Assembly: GCA_965242485.1 (NCBI GenBank)
Contig: CBDESM010000003.1
Span: forward strand, 372,001-436,000
Direction: 5' to 3'
DNA length: 64,000 bases
Source: CBDESM01 sp965242485
Lineage (GTDB): Bacteria; Chloroflexota; Dehalococcoidia; Bin125
Shown here: piece by piece, positions 24,674-33,689 of the stretch
Layout: every line of letters starts with the position of its first letter
Position numbering within the stretch: position 1 is the stretch's first letter
Program-made: the position numbers and the translations under genes
The notes under the pieces: model-generated
Databases searched by the model: none
Seen by the model: only the letters and a program-made list of their open reading frames with translations
Told to the model about the DNA's origin: nothing

Positions 24674-24704
24674 CGGGATCAGCCGCGCGCGGCGGCCGAT
24701 CCCG
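24674..24704 (-). terminator. Probable terminator downstream of the LPXTG-type protein gene
   Basis: An inverted repeat 24674-24680/24698-24704 (CGGGATC with GATCCCG) extends inward with one mismatch. It lies 20 nt past the stop of the minus-strand gene at 24725. Confidence 0.45.
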
Positions 24705-24724
24705 CTGATTGGCGGGCTCCGCGG

Positions 24725-25810
24725 CTAGACGGAACCGCGGCTGCGGCGCAGGCCGAAGCCGAGCGCGGCGGCGGTGATGATGGCGCTCGCGACGAGCACG
24801 ATGATCGGCGTCGAGGGAGCGCCTCCGGCGGCGCTGAAGAGGCCGCCGGTGCCGCCGGTGGGGAAGCCCGTCGCCGGGAGGACGTAGTTGTAGACCTCCA
24901 GCTGCCACGGGCCGAGGTTGGCGCTGTCGGGCACGTGCTCGACGTCGACGGCGTAGATGCCGGCGGCGGCGCTCACCGTGAATTCGACGGTGTGCAGGCA
25001 GATGTCCGCGTCGGGGCAGGCGATCACCAGCGTGCGCTGCTCGACCTGCGGGCCGTCGGGGATGTCCTTGTAGACGTTGACCGTGGCGATGGCTCCGTGG
25101 GGGCCTTCGATGTAGGCGACGACTTCGAAGATGCCGTCCTCGTCCTCGATGATGAGCTCGCCACGCACGACTTTTTCATCGGGGGAGTTGCGGTCAGAGA
25201 CCCGCAGGTGCGCACTGTCATCGTACGTCGTGCCGTCGCCGCGGATAGCGTGGACGGGCGGCGCGGGGAAGGGCGGGAGGAAGAGGACGGCCGTGCCGAC
25301 GTCTTTGTAGACCTCGAGCTGCCAAGCGCCATGATCGCCATCGCCGTACTCGACGTCGACGGTCCAAGAGCCGCCCGCGCCCGCGTCGACGTGAAAGTCG
25401 GAGGCGGACATGCACTCGTTGGCTTCGGGGCAGCCGATGTAGATCTCGGACTGCCGGACGACGATGTCGTGATCCTCGTGTTCGCGGACGTAGACGGTGG
25501 CGGTTGCGCCGTCGCCGCCAATCACGTAGGCGCGGACCTCGAACGAGCCGTCGTCATCGTCGACGACCAGCTCGTGGTGGTCCAACCTGGCGTCGTCGCT
25601 TTGGGCGTCGACTGCGAGATGCACGCCGTCGTCGGCCAATCTGCCGTCGCCGCGGAGATAGAGGGAGCCTTCTTCGTGCGGGGCCGCCGGCAGTTCGAGC
25701 GCCGGGGCCTGCGCGGAAGCGCCGGGAGCGCCGAGAATCGAGAAGCAGAGCGCGGCGGCGAGGGCCGCGAAGAGTGAGAGCGCGGTGATCCGCGTGCGCA
25801 AGTGGGTCAT
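24725..25810 (-). CDS. Secreted two-domain protein with LPXTG-like sorting signal
   Basis: This 361-residue exported protein starts at the ATG at 25810 where the signal peptide begins (ITALSLFAALAAALCFSI, cleavage near GASAQ). The mature part has two homologous domains of about 100 residues. Each has an R-(G)D or DRN strand, ELxIxDxDGxFEVxAY, a C-x5-C pair (CPEANEC; CPDADIC), and GxWxLEVYxxV at the end. The internal duplication suggests two beta-sandwich (pre-peptidase C-terminal-like) modules. The C-terminus has LPATG (about residue 311), GTGGLFSAAGG, a hydrophobic helix and LRRSR, as sortase substrates do. No sortase gene lies in the window. Longer upstream readings run over the tRNA-Thr gene and are rejected. 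Confidence 0.72.
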   Translation of the reverse strand: MTHLRTRITALSLFAALAAALCFSILGAPGASAQAPALELPAAPHEEGSLYLRGDGRLADDGVHLAVDAQSDDARLDHHELVVDDDDGSFEVRAYVIGGDGATATVYVREHEDHDIVVRQSEIYIGCPEANECMSASDFHVDAGAGGSWTVDVEYGDGDHGAWQLEVYKDVGTAVLFLPPFPAPPVHAIRGDGTTYDDSAHLRVSDRNSPDEKVVRGELIIEDEDGIFEVVAYIEGPHGAIATVNVYKDIPDGPQVEQRTLVIACPDADICLHTVEFTVSAAAGIYAVDVEHVPDSANLGPWQLEVYNYVLPATGFPTGGTGGLFSAAGGAPSTPIIVLVASAIITAAALGFGLRRSRGSV

Positions 25811-26000
25811 CTGTCGGCTCCCTCGTTCCGTCAAGCAGCTGGCCTGTCGGGGGCAGGATAGCGCTGAGGCGGGTTGCGACAACCAGCGCGGGGGAGGAGT
25901 GTGGAATCCGTGCGGAATCCGCTGATATCCGCAAGGCGATGTATGCTGATCGTCGGGCATTCGCGCCGCGGGGCGGTTCCGGCCGCGCGCGGCGATGCGG

Positions 26001-26076
26001 GCCCAGGTGGCGCAATTGGCAGCGCAGCCGATTTGTAATCGGCAGGTTGGGGGTTCGAATCCCCCCTTGGGCTCCA
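26001..26076 (+). tRNA. tRNA-Thr (anticodon TGT)
   Basis: A full cloverleaf with encoded CCA is present. The acceptor GCCCAGG pairs with CTTGGGC, the anticodon stem is GCCGA/TCGGC with loop TTTGTAA, and the T-arm contains GGTTCGAATCC. It is the first gene of the tRNA-tuf cluster. Confidence 0.95.
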
Positions 26077-26092
26077 CGAGCGCCGCGCACCC

Positions 26093-26178
26093 GCTGGGGT
26101 GGGTGAGTGGCTAATACCACCGGTCTGTAAAACCGGCGCCGAAAGGCTACGCAGGTTCGAATCCTGCCCCCAGCACCA
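26093..26178 (+). tRNA. tRNA-Tyr (anticodon GTA)
   Basis: The acceptor GCTGGGG pairs with CCCCAGC, followed by A and encoded CCA. The anticodon stem is CCGGT/ACCGG with loop CTGTAAA. A long type II variable arm (GCGCCGAAAGGCTACG) is typical of tRNA-Tyr. Confidence 0.95.
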
Positions 26179-26192
26179 GATATTCCAGATGC

Positions 26193-26213
26193 GCGCCCCG
26201 CCCAGCGGGGCGC
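26193..26213 (+). other. Hairpin between tRNA-Tyr and tRNA-Thr
   Basis: A perfect 8-bp stem GCGCCCCG/CGGGGCGC has a CCCAG loop. It lies where E. coli carries tRNA-Gly in the equivalent cluster. It could be a processing or attenuation element. Confidence 0.45.
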
Positions 26214-26229
26214 GGCAGCCGGGAGCGGC

Positions 26230-26305
26230 GCCCGCGTAGCTCAGTCGGTAGAGCGCGTTCTTGGTAAGAACGAGGTCTCCAGTTCAAATCTGGACGCGGG
26301 CTCCA
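26230..26305 (+). tRNA. tRNA-Thr (anticodon GGT)
   Basis: A full cloverleaf with CCA is present. The acceptor GCCCGCG pairs with CGCGGGC. The anticodon stem is CGTTC/GAACG with loop TTGGTAA. The T-arm TCCAGTTCAAATCTGGA is intact. It ends 64 nt before tuf. Confidence 0.95.
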
Positions 26306-26369
26306 CGCAACTCAGGGACGAACACGGCGGGGATCGAACCGAAAACCCGCGAAGGGAAGGCTGGACGAG

Positions 26370-27572
<1,203 letters not shown>

Positions 27573-27673
27573 GCTGGCGAATAAGCTAGGAGGCGTTCCG
27601 GCGGCGCGTGCGCATTGGCGGCGCGCGTGCGAAACTGGACAGTCTTGGCGCGCACCCGCGCGGGAGGTGACGA

Positions 27674-27835
27674 ATGGCGAAGGGCGACCGCGTGTTCATC
27701 ACGCTGCGCTGCCGGGAATGCCAGTCGTTCTCGTATCACACGACGAAGAACCGTCGGAACGACGCGGATCGGCTGGAACTGAAGAAGTACTGCCCGCGCT
27801 GCCGCTCGCGGGCGGCGTTCCGGGAGACGCGCTAG
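27674..27835 (+). CDS. rpmG: Ribosomal protein L33
   Basis: This 53-residue zinc-type L33 has two CxxC pairs (LRCRECQSF and KKYCPRCRSR) and the family's YHTTKNRRN motif. The ATG at 27674 has GGGAGGTGA upstream. It is linked to secE by 2 nt, as in many bacteria. Confidence 0.96.
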   Translation: MAKGDRVFITLRCRECQSFSYHTTKNRRNDADRLELKKYCPRCRSRAAFRETR

Positions 27836-27837
27836 CC

Positions 27838-28290
27838 ATGCCGCGGAGCGGAGGATCGCGGAGGCGCGGAAGCCGGCGCAACCGGGGCGCGGCCGGCCGC
27901 ACGGGCCCCGTCACGCCGCGCCCGACGCGGGCTGATGCCCCGATCGGCGGCGCGGACGGGCAGGGAGCCCCGGACGAGGCCGCGGCCGAGCCGCAGGCGG
28001 CGTCCGTTGGCGGCGGCGGGACGATCCCGGCGCGGCCGCGGCGGCAGATCCAGTCGGAGCGGCCGACGACGGAAGACGCACCGCGAGTGCGCAGCCTCTG
28101 GTACCGGATCACGCATCCGCGGGGGATCATCGCGATCATCGACGAGCTGCGGAAGGTGGTCTGGCCGTCGCGGCAGGAGACGATGAACCTGACGGTGGTG
28201 GTGCTGGTAGTGGCGATCGCGGTCGGCATATTCTTGGGCGTGATCGACTTCGGGCTGAACCGCCTGGTCGAGAACGTGCTGCTGCCCTAG
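27838..28290 (+). CDS. secE: Preprotein translocase subunit SecE
   Basis: This 150-residue protein carries a SecE core at the C-terminus: IIDELRKVVWPSRQETMNLT followed by one transmembrane helix (VVVLVVAIAVGIFLGVIDF). SecE clamps SecY in the Sec translocon. The first 95 residues are an Arg/Gly/Pro/Ala-rich low-complexity extension not found in the 60-70 residue SecE of most bacteria. It starts 2 nt after rpmG. Confidence 0.93.
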   Translation: MPRSGGSRRRGSRRNRGAAGRTGPVTPRPTRADAPIGGADGQGAPDEAAAEPQAASVGGGGTIPARPRRQIQSERPTTEDAPRVRSLWYRITHPRGIIAIIDELRKVVWPSRQETMNLTVVVLVVAIAVGIFLGVIDFGLNRLVENVLLP

Positions 28291-28296
28291 GCGGTG

Positions 28297-29184
28297 ATGG
28301 AGATGGCGGAAACGGAAACCGGGCAGGAGGATGCCCCGCGGCTCGACGAACCGCTGGCGCCGCAGGGGATGACCGCGGCGCAGCGCGAGCTGCAGAACGT
28401 GCTGGCGGCGGCGCGGGCGCTGGGCCTGGACACGGACGAGCCGCCGGAAGAGGGCGACCGCGAGGCTGAGCAGGCGGTGGCGGAGCTCGGCCTCGATCAG
28501 CCGGTCGAGGAAGAGGAGCCGGAGCTGCCGACGTTCCTGGTGGAGGAGGAGCCGGAGGAGGAAGAGGACGAGACGGCGGTGCCGGTCGAGTCGGTGCAGA
28601 GCGAGGGCGCGGCGTGGTTCGCGATCAACACGTACGCGGGCTACGAGGAGCGGGTGCGGGGGCAGCTGGACCAGCGGATCCGGGTGATGGACGCGGGGCA
28701 CGAGTTCGTGGAGCTGAACCCGGAGGAGGACGAGGAATCGCGGCGCTACGCGCTGGTGCCGACGCAGCAGGAGGTCGAGATCCGCGGGGGCAAGCGGCGG
28801 GAGGTGGAGCGGAAGCTGCTGCCGGGCTACGTGCTGGTGCAGATCCGGCTGGATCCGGAGACGCAGCGGCTGGGCAACAACAGCTGGCACGTGGTCAGCG
28901 GGACGACGGGGGTGACGGGGTTCGTGGGCAGCGAGGAGACGGCGCGGCCGCTGCCGCCGGAGGAGGTCGCGTCGATCATCGGGCAGACGCGGGTGGAAGA
29001 GCCGCGGGTGCGCGTGGGGTTCGCGATCGGCGACCGGGTGCGGGTGAGCGACGGGCCGTTCCTGGACTTCATCGCGCAGGTGGACGAGATCAATTTGGAC
29101 AAGGGCAAGGTGCGGGTGCTGGTATCGATGTTCGGGCGCGAGACGCCGGTCGAGCTGGACCTGGATCAGGTCGAGAAGGAATAA
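28297..29184 (+). CDS. nusG: Transcription termination/antitermination factor NusG
   Basis: This 295-residue protein has an acidic N-terminal extension of about 100 residues (runs such as VEEEEPELP and EEEPEEEEDE). A NusG NGN domain follows (WFAINTYAGYEERVRGQL, then KLLPGYVLVQIRLD). A C-terminal KOW domain comes last (FAIGDRVRVSDGPFLDFIAQ). NusG binds RNA polymerase and Rho or S10. Standard NusG is near 180 residues, so the extension is unusual. The start could also be the GTG at 28294 or the ATG at 28303. It lies between secE and rplK as in most bacteria. Confidence 0.95.
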   Translation: MEMAETETGQEDAPRLDEPLAPQGMTAAQRELQNVLAAARALGLDTDEPPEEGDREAEQAVAELGLDQPVEEEEPELPTFLVEEEPEEEEDETAVPVESVQSEGAAWFAINTYAGYEERVRGQLDQRIRVMDAGHEFVELNPEEDEESRRYALVPTQQEVEIRGGKRREVERKLLPGYVLVQIRLDPETQRLGNNSWHVVSGTTGVTGFVGSEETARPLPPEEVASIIGQTRVEEPRVRVGFAIGDRVRVSDGPFLDFIAQVDEINLDKGKVRVLVSMFGRETPVELDLDQVEKE

Positions 29185-29202
29185 CGGGAGAGGAGCGGGG
29201 GG

Positions 29203-29628
29203 ATGGCGAAGCGGGTACGCGCGGTATTGACGCTGCAGCTGGAAAGCGGGAAGGCGAGTCCGGCGCCGCCGGTGGGCCCGGCGCTGGGGCAGCACGGGGT
29301 CTCGATCATGGACTTCGTGAAGAGCTACAACGAGCGGACGGCCTCGAGCGCGGGCGAGATCACGCCGGCGCAGATCACGATCTACGAGGATCGCTCGTTC
29401 AGCTTCGAGCTGCGGACGCCGCCGGCGTCGGATTTGATCCGGCGCGCGGCCGGGATCGAGAAGGGCTCGTCGGAGCCGCGGCGGGAGACGGCGGGGGCGA
29501 TCACGAGCGCGCAGGTGCGGGAGATCGCGGAGAAGAAGCTGACCGACCTCAACGCGAACGACGTCGAGGCGGCGATGAAGCAGGTGGCGGGCACGGCCCG
29601 CAGCATGGGCGTGGAAGTGAGGGACTGA
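29203..29628 (+). CDS. rplK: Ribosomal protein L11
   Basis: This 141-residue protein forms the GTPase-associated centre of the 50S subunit with 23S rRNA. Family marks are ASPAPPVGPALGQHGVSIMD near the N-terminus, FELRTPPASDLIRRAAG, and IAEKKLTDLNANDVEAAMKQ near the C-terminus. It starts 18 nt after nusG and ends 1 nt before rplA. Confidence 0.97.
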   Translation: MAKRVRAVLTLQLESGKASPAPPVGPALGQHGVSIMDFVKSYNERTASSAGEITPAQITIYEDRSFSFELRTPPASDLIRRAAGIEKGSSEPRRETAGAITSAQVREIAEKKLTDLNANDVEAAMKQVAGTARSMGVEVRD

Positions 29629-29629
29629 G

Positions 29630-30343
29630 ATGGCCAAGCGCGGGAAGCGGTACCGGGCGGCGGAGGAGAAGCTGGACCGGGCGCGGCACTACCAGCCGGA
29701 AGAGGCGGTGGCGCTGGTCAAGGAGCTGGCGACGGCGAAGTTCGACGAGACGGTCGAGCTGCACATCCGCACGGGGCTGGACACGCGGCACGCGGACCAG
29801 CAGCTGCGGGGGACGGCGCGGCTGCCGCACGGCTTGGGCAAAACAGTGCGCGTGGCAGCGTTCGCCGAGGGCGACGCGGCCAAGGCGGCCGAGGACGCGG
29901 GGGCCGAGGTCGTCGGCGCGGACGATCTGATCAAGCGGGTGGAGGACGGCTTCACCGATTTCGACGTCGCGGTGGCGCAGCGCGAGCTGATGGGCAAGGT
30001 CGGGCGGCTGGGCCGGGTGCTGGGCCCGCGCGGGCTGATGCCGAATCCGCGGTCGGGCACGGTCGTGGACGGGAACGACGTCGGCAAGGCGGTGTCCGAG
30101 GCGATGGCGGGGCGGGTCGAGTTCCGCACCGACCGCGAGGCTTCGGTGCACGTGCCGGTGGGCAAGGCCGGGTTCGAGGACGGGGCGCTGCTGGACAACT
30201 TGGCGACGGTGGTGCAGGAGATCGTGAAGGCGAAGCCGTCGGGCTTGAAGGGCACGTACATCCGCAGCCTGCATCTGACTTCGTCGATGGGGCCTGGCGT
30301 GAAACTGGAGCAGACGAGTACACTGGCAATGAAGGCTGAATAG
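29630..30343 (+). CDS. rplA: Ribosomal protein L1
   Basis: This 237-residue L1 stalk protein has the signature MGKVGRLGRVLGPRGLMPNP and the C-terminal GTYIRSLHLTSSMGPGVKL. It usually autoregulates the L11-L1 operon by binding its own mRNA. The stop is followed by the structured L10 leader. Confidence 0.97.
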   Translation: MAKRGKRYRAAEEKLDRARHYQPEEAVALVKELATAKFDETVELHIRTGLDTRHADQQLRGTARLPHGLGKTVRVAAFAEGDAAKAAEDAGAEVVGADDLIKRVEDGFTDFDVAVAQRELMGKVGRLGRVLGPRGLMPNPRSGTVVDGNDVGKAVSEAMAGRVEFRTDREASVHVPVGKAGFEDGALLDNLATVVQEIVKAKPSGLKGTYIRSLHLTSSMGPGVKLEQTSTLAMKAE

Positions 30344-30464
30344 CCGCCCCAGACCGTCGGCGGCGTCCCCAGCCGGGGGCGCGGAAGTCCGACGCAGGCA
30401 GGCGAAGCCGGCGGATGGGCGCGATCGCGCCCGGATGTCCGGACTTGCGCGGCGATCGGGGCGG
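30344..30464 (+). ncRNA. Ribosomal protein L10 leader
   Basis: The 158-nt gap before rplJ folds well by eye. A closing stem 30344-30350/30458-30464 (CCGCCCC with GGGGCGG) surrounds an AGACCGTCGGCGG segment like the conserved L10-leader motif. An inner 7-bp stem 30385-30391/30440-30446 and a GGGCGCGATCGCGCCC hairpin lie inside. In other bacteria this leader binds L10-(L12)n and represses rplJ-rplL. Position and motif agree; a covariance search was not possible. Confidence 0.65.
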
Positions 30465-30501
30465 GGCGGAAGCCGCCGGAGCGCAGGGAACGGGCGGAGC
30501 G

Positions 30502-31131
30502 ATGGCCACGGAACGGAAGATCGAGCAGGTCGCGCTGCTGGAGGAACGGCTGCGCCGCAGCGAGGCGGTGATCGGCCTCGACTACCGCGGGCTGTCCGTC
30601 GGGCAGATGCAGGAGATGCGGCGGGCGGTGCGGGCGGAGGCTCCTGAGACGGAGCTGCGGGTGGTGAAGAACACGCTCTGGCGGCGCGCGGCCGAGGCGG
30701 CGGAGCTGCCCGAGGCGGCGGGGCTCGCGCAGGAAGCGACGGCGCTGCTGTTCGGCTTCGGCGACGTGCCCGACGCGCCGCGCGCGCTGCGGGCGTACCT
30801 GCGGCAGGCGAATCTGGACGTGCCGCTGCACGGGGTGTTCGTCGAGGGCTCGCTGGAGCCGCCGGAGCGGATCGCGGACTTGGCGGAGATCCCGACGAGG
30901 CCGGAGCTGATGGCGAAGCTGGCGGGCGGGATCAACGGGCCGATCGGCGGGATCGCCGGATCGCTCAACGCGATCATCCGCGATGTCGCCGCGATCGTCG
31001 AGGCGTACGCGGCCCAGATGGAGGAGTCCGACGGGGCGGCGGAGGCGGCCGGAGCGAAACCGAACGAAGAAGCCGACGGCAAGGCGGAGGCCGCGCCGGA
31101 TGGCGGAGCCGAGGCCGAAGAGGCCGAGTAG
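30502..31131 (+). CDS. rplJ: Ribosomal protein L10
   Basis: This 209-residue L10 anchors L7/L12 dimers to the ribosome. It starts ATERKIEQVALLEERLRRSE with the family's YRGLSVGQMQEMRRAVR and VVKNTLWRRA segments. The last 30 residues are an acidic Ala/Glu-rich tail (EAAPDGGAEAEEAE) longer than usual. The ATG at 30502 is chosen after the leader; upstream frame is leader sequence. GGGCGGAGC precedes the start. Confidence 0.95.
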   Translation: MATERKIEQVALLEERLRRSEAVIGLDYRGLSVGQMQEMRRAVRAEAPETELRVVKNTLWRRAAEAAELPEAAGLAQEATALLFGFGDVPDAPRALRAYLRQANLDVPLHGVFVEGSLEPPERIADLAEIPTRPELMAKLAGGINGPIGGIAGSLNAIIRDVAAIVEAYAAQMEESDGAAEAAGAKPNEEADGKAEAAPDGGAEAEEAE

Positions 31132-31170
31132 CGAGCACAGCGCCGGGCGACCGGCTGGCAGGAGAGTCCG

Positions 31171-31566
31171 ATGAGCAATGCGGTGAGCAATGTGGACCAA
31201 GCGTTCGAGCTGATCAGCAACATGTCGATCCTCGAGGCGCGCGACTTGGTCAAGAAGATCGAGGAAGAGTTCGGCGTGACCGCTGCGGCGCCGGTGGCGG
31301 CGGTCGCCGTGGCCGGCGCGGGCGCGGCGGATGCCGGGCCGGCCGAAGAGGAGCAGACCGAGTTCACGGTCACGCTGCAGGACTTCGGCGCGAACAAGAT
31401 CAACGTGATCAAGGCCGTGCGCACGGTCACGGACCTGGGCCTCAAGGAGGCGAAGGATTTCGTGGAGGGCGCGCCGCAGCCGGTCAAGGAAGCGGTGGGC
31501 AAGGAAGAGGCCGAGCAGATCAAGGCGGCGCTGGAAGAGGCGGGCGCGACGGTCGCGATCTCCTAG
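31171..31566 (+). CDS. rplL: Ribosomal protein L7/L12
   Basis: This 131-residue protein has the dimerising N-terminal domain (LISNMSILEARDLVKKIEEE), an Ala-rich hinge and the factor-binding C-terminal domain (KINVIKAVRTVTDLGLKEAK, then KAALEEAGATVAI). It ends the ribosomal cluster. rpoB does not follow, unlike in many bacteria. Confidence 0.97.
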   Translation: MSNAVSNVDQAFELISNMSILEARDLVKKIEEEFGVTAAAPVAAVAVAGAGAADAGPAEEEQTEFTVTLQDFGANKINVIKAVRTVTDLGLKEAKDFVEGAPQPVKEAVGKEEAEQIKAALEEAGATVAIS

Positions 31567-31611
31567 CGCGGGTTCTCCCGGTGGCGGACGATGCGCCGCT
31601 CCGCGTCGGGG

Positions 31612-31617
31612 TAGGAT
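31612..31617 (+). promoter_or_regulatory. Candidate -10 box (TAGGAT)
   Basis: TAGGAT lies 46 nt past the rplL stop, before the membrane protein gene. If real, an ATG at 31616 overlapping it cannot be the start, which supports TTG 31664. Confidence 0.35.
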
Positions 31618-31663
31618 GGGCGCTGCGCCCGCGCATTGGCGGGCGCGGGACGGGGCGTGCGCG

Positions 31664-32269
31664 TTGAGCTGGCGAGAGATCGAGGAATCGGGCACGCAGG
31701 CGCGGGACGCGGGGCGGGCGCGGAAGCAGGTTATCCGCGGGGTCGCGATCTGGACGCCGATCTTCGCGGCGCTGACGGCGCTGGCGACGGCGCTGCTGGT
31801 CGAAGCGGCGACGGGCGGTTCGGGCGCTTGGTTCGGATTCGCCCTGTCGGCTCTGATCGGGCTGCTTTCGGGATCGCTGGCGCTGATCCACTGGCGCGAC
31901 CTGTTCTCCGCGCCGACGGAAACGACGGGGATGATCCAGCGCAAGTGGCGGAAGGCGGACTTCCTGTTCTTCTTCCCGGGCCATTACGTGAAGGTGGGGA
32001 AGCGCGTGTTCCGGGTCAGGAAGGACATCTACTTGGAGATGCCCGAGCCGGGCGGCTGGATCTATACCGAGCACTACCCGCACTCGAACGCGCTGGTCGC
32101 CTGGCGCCCGGTGCCGGCGGAGGCGGCTGCCGAGGAGATCGCGGAGACGCGGCGGGATGAGGAGCGCGCGGCCGCTTCCGATTGGGGCGCGCAGAGCGAG
32201 CGGCAGATCGCGGAGGGAACGCGCGAGCAGGTCGAGGCGCCGCAGTTCGGGAGCAAACGGGACGAGTGA
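31664..32269 (+). CDS. Two-helix membrane protein with basic/acidic tail, unknown function
   Basis: This protein of about 201 residues has two transmembrane helices near the N-terminus (VAIWTPIFAALTALATALLV; WFGFALSALIGLLSGSLALI). A soluble domain with YVKVGKRVFRVRKDIYLEM and a charged C-terminal helix follow. The start is uncertain: TTG at 31664 gives LSWREIEESGTQ, while an ATG at 31616 lies within a promoter-like box. The last 4 nt overlap the radC start (GTGA), so the two are cotranscribed. The family was not recognised; a membrane-bound regulatory or structural role cannot be specified. Confidence 0.6.
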   Translation: MSWREIEESGTQARDAGRARKQVIRGVAIWTPIFAALTALATALLVEAATGGSGAWFGFALSALIGLLSGSLALIHWRDLFSAPTETTGMIQRKWRKADFLFFFPGHYVKVGKRVFRVRKDIYLEMPEPGGWIYTEHYPHSNALVAWRPVPAEAAAEEIAETRRDEERAAASDWGAQSERQIAEGTREQVEAPQFGSKRDE

Positions 32270-33051
32270 GCGGGGAGAGCGGAGCAGGCGGGCCGGTCGG
32301 CGTCCGCGAGCTGCCGGACGACCAGCGCCCGCGCGAGCGCCTGCTGCAGCACGGAGCGCGGCATTTGGGCGCGGACGAGCTGCTGGCGATCCTGCTGCGG
32401 ACAGGGACCAAGCGGCAGGACGTGATGTCGCTGTCGCGGGATCTGCTGAGGCGCTACGGCCTGCTGGGGCTGCTGCGGGCGCAGCCCGACGAGCTGCTGA
32501 CGCAGGTGTCCGGCTTGGGTCCGGCCAAAGTGGCGACGCTGCTGTCGGCGATGGAGCTCGGCTTCCGCGCCGGGCGCGAGGAGATCGGCGGCGACGGGCG
32601 GATTCGCACGCCTCGCGACGCGTGGAACCGCTGGGGCGCGGAGATGGCGGCGCTGGGCCTGGAGCAGGTGCGCGTGATCTCGATGAATTCGAAGGGCAAG
32701 ATCATCGGCGAGAAGACGTTGTACGAAGGGACGGTGCACGGCGCGCAGGCGCGGGTGGCCGAGGTGCTGCGGGAACCGATCGTGCGCGGGGCGACGCAGA
32801 TGCTCATGCTGCACAACCACCCGTCCGGGGATCCGACGCCGTCGGGGCCGGACCTGACGCTGACGGACCAGATCGAAGAAGCGTCCAAGTACATGGGGAT
32901 CGAGCTGGTCGACCACATCATCATGGGGACGAACGAGCAGTACGTGTCGATGCGGAGGGAAGGCCTGATCAAGGGCGGGCCGGTGAAGCGCGGCGGGCTG
33001 AGCGCGCCCGATTTCGAGTATTCATGGCTGGCGGACGATGAATTGGGTTGA
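32266..33051 (+). CDS. radC: RadC-family JAMM/MPN+ domain protein
   Basis: This 261-residue member of the RadC (UPF0758) family has an N-terminal helix-hairpin-helix-like region (LGADELLAILLRTGTKRQDV, VSGLGPAKVATLL). A C-terminal JAMM metalloprotease-like domain follows, with the HNHPSGDPTPSGPDLTLTD metal motif. The biological role of RadC is unsettled despite its name. The GTG at 32266 overlaps the preceding stop. It overlaps cvpA by 14 nt. Confidence 0.92.
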   Translation: MSGESGAGGPVGVRELPDDQRPRERLLQHGARHLGADELLAILLRTGTKRQDVMSLSRDLLRRYGLLGLLRAQPDELLTQVSGLGPAKVATLLSAMELGFRAGREEIGGDGRIRTPRDAWNRWGAEMAALGLEQVRVISMNSKGKIIGEKTLYEGTVHGAQARVAEVLREPIVRGATQMLMLHNHPSGDPTPSGPDLTLTDQIEEASKYMGIELVDHIIMGTNEQYVSMRREGLIKGGPVKRGGLSAPDFEYSWLADDELG

Positions 33052-33571
33052 TTTCGCCCTGATCGGAGCCGCGGCGGCGTTCGCTTGGGCAGGCTGGCGA
33101 TCGGGCTTGGCAGCGTCGCTGGTGCGGCTGGCAGGGGTGGTGCTGGCGGTGGCGGTGGCGGGCGCGTGGCACGACCGGGTGCTGGTCGATTTGGCGCTGG
33201 TGTCGGAAGCGCCGACGGGCTGGGCGCGGGCGGCGACGTTCGCGGTGCTGATGGCGGCGGTGATCGCGGCGGGCTGGTTCGCCGGGCAGGTCGCGCGGGG
33301 GATGGCCAAGGCGCTGATGCTCGGCTGGGCCGATTCGGGCGGCGGCGCCGTGCTGGGCCTGCTGTTCGCGGTGCTGGCAACGCAGGCGCTGATCGCGATC
33401 GCCGTGATCGCGCCGATCGCCGAGGTGCGCGACGCGGTGGCCGGATCCGCGATCGGATCGGCGATGATGGAGGCCGTGCCTTTGGTCGAAGCGCTGCTGC
33501 CGGCCGAGTTCGACGCGGCGATCGTGGAGTTCGTCGAAGAGGCGCGGGCGCGGGCGTCGGCTGCGGGGTGA
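33038..33571 (+). CDS. CvpA-family membrane protein
   Basis: This 177-residue protein has four predicted membrane segments (VDFALIGAAAAFAWAGWRSG; LVRLAGVVLAVAVAGAW; FAVLMAAVIAAGWFAGQ; AVLGLLFAVLATQALIAIAV). The opening VDF-LI-A-A-GWR-G pattern matches CvpA (colicin V production accessory protein). Members affect envelope homeostasis, but the mechanism is not known. The start overlaps radC, implying cotranscription. Confidence 0.82.
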   Translation: MNWVDFALIGAAAAFAWAGWRSGLAASLVRLAGVVLAVAVAGAWHDRVLVDLALVSEAPTGWARAATFAVLMAAVIAAGWFAGQVARGMAKALMLGWADSGGGAVLGLLFAVLATQALIAIAVIAPIAEVRDAVAGSAIGSAMMEAVPLVEALLPAEFDAAIVEFVEEARARASAAG

Positions 33572-33630
33572 CGGGCGCGAGCGGTTCGGAATCGGCAGGG
33601 CGCGACGGCCTGATTCCGCTCGGAGATTGG

Positions 33631-33636
33631 TAGACT
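33631..33636 (+). promoter_or_regulatory. Candidate -10 box (TAGACT)
   Basis: TAGACT lies 54 nt upstream of the HNH gene start, between it and cvpA. It fits the recurrent TA-N-N-C-T pattern. Confidence 0.3.
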
Positions 33637-33689
33637 TGGGCGCGGAAAGCGGTGCGAGATGCCTGTTCGATCCCGCGCGCGGCGGTAAA

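Noticed and set aside
25811..26077. 5' extension of the LPXTG-type protein over tRNA-Thr
   Set aside because: It crosses the tRNA gene on the opposite strand and precedes an obvious signal peptide at 25810.
26179..26229. tRNA-Gly between tRNA-Tyr and tRNA-Thr
   Set aside because: Only 51 nt with one hairpin; no cloverleaf can be formed.
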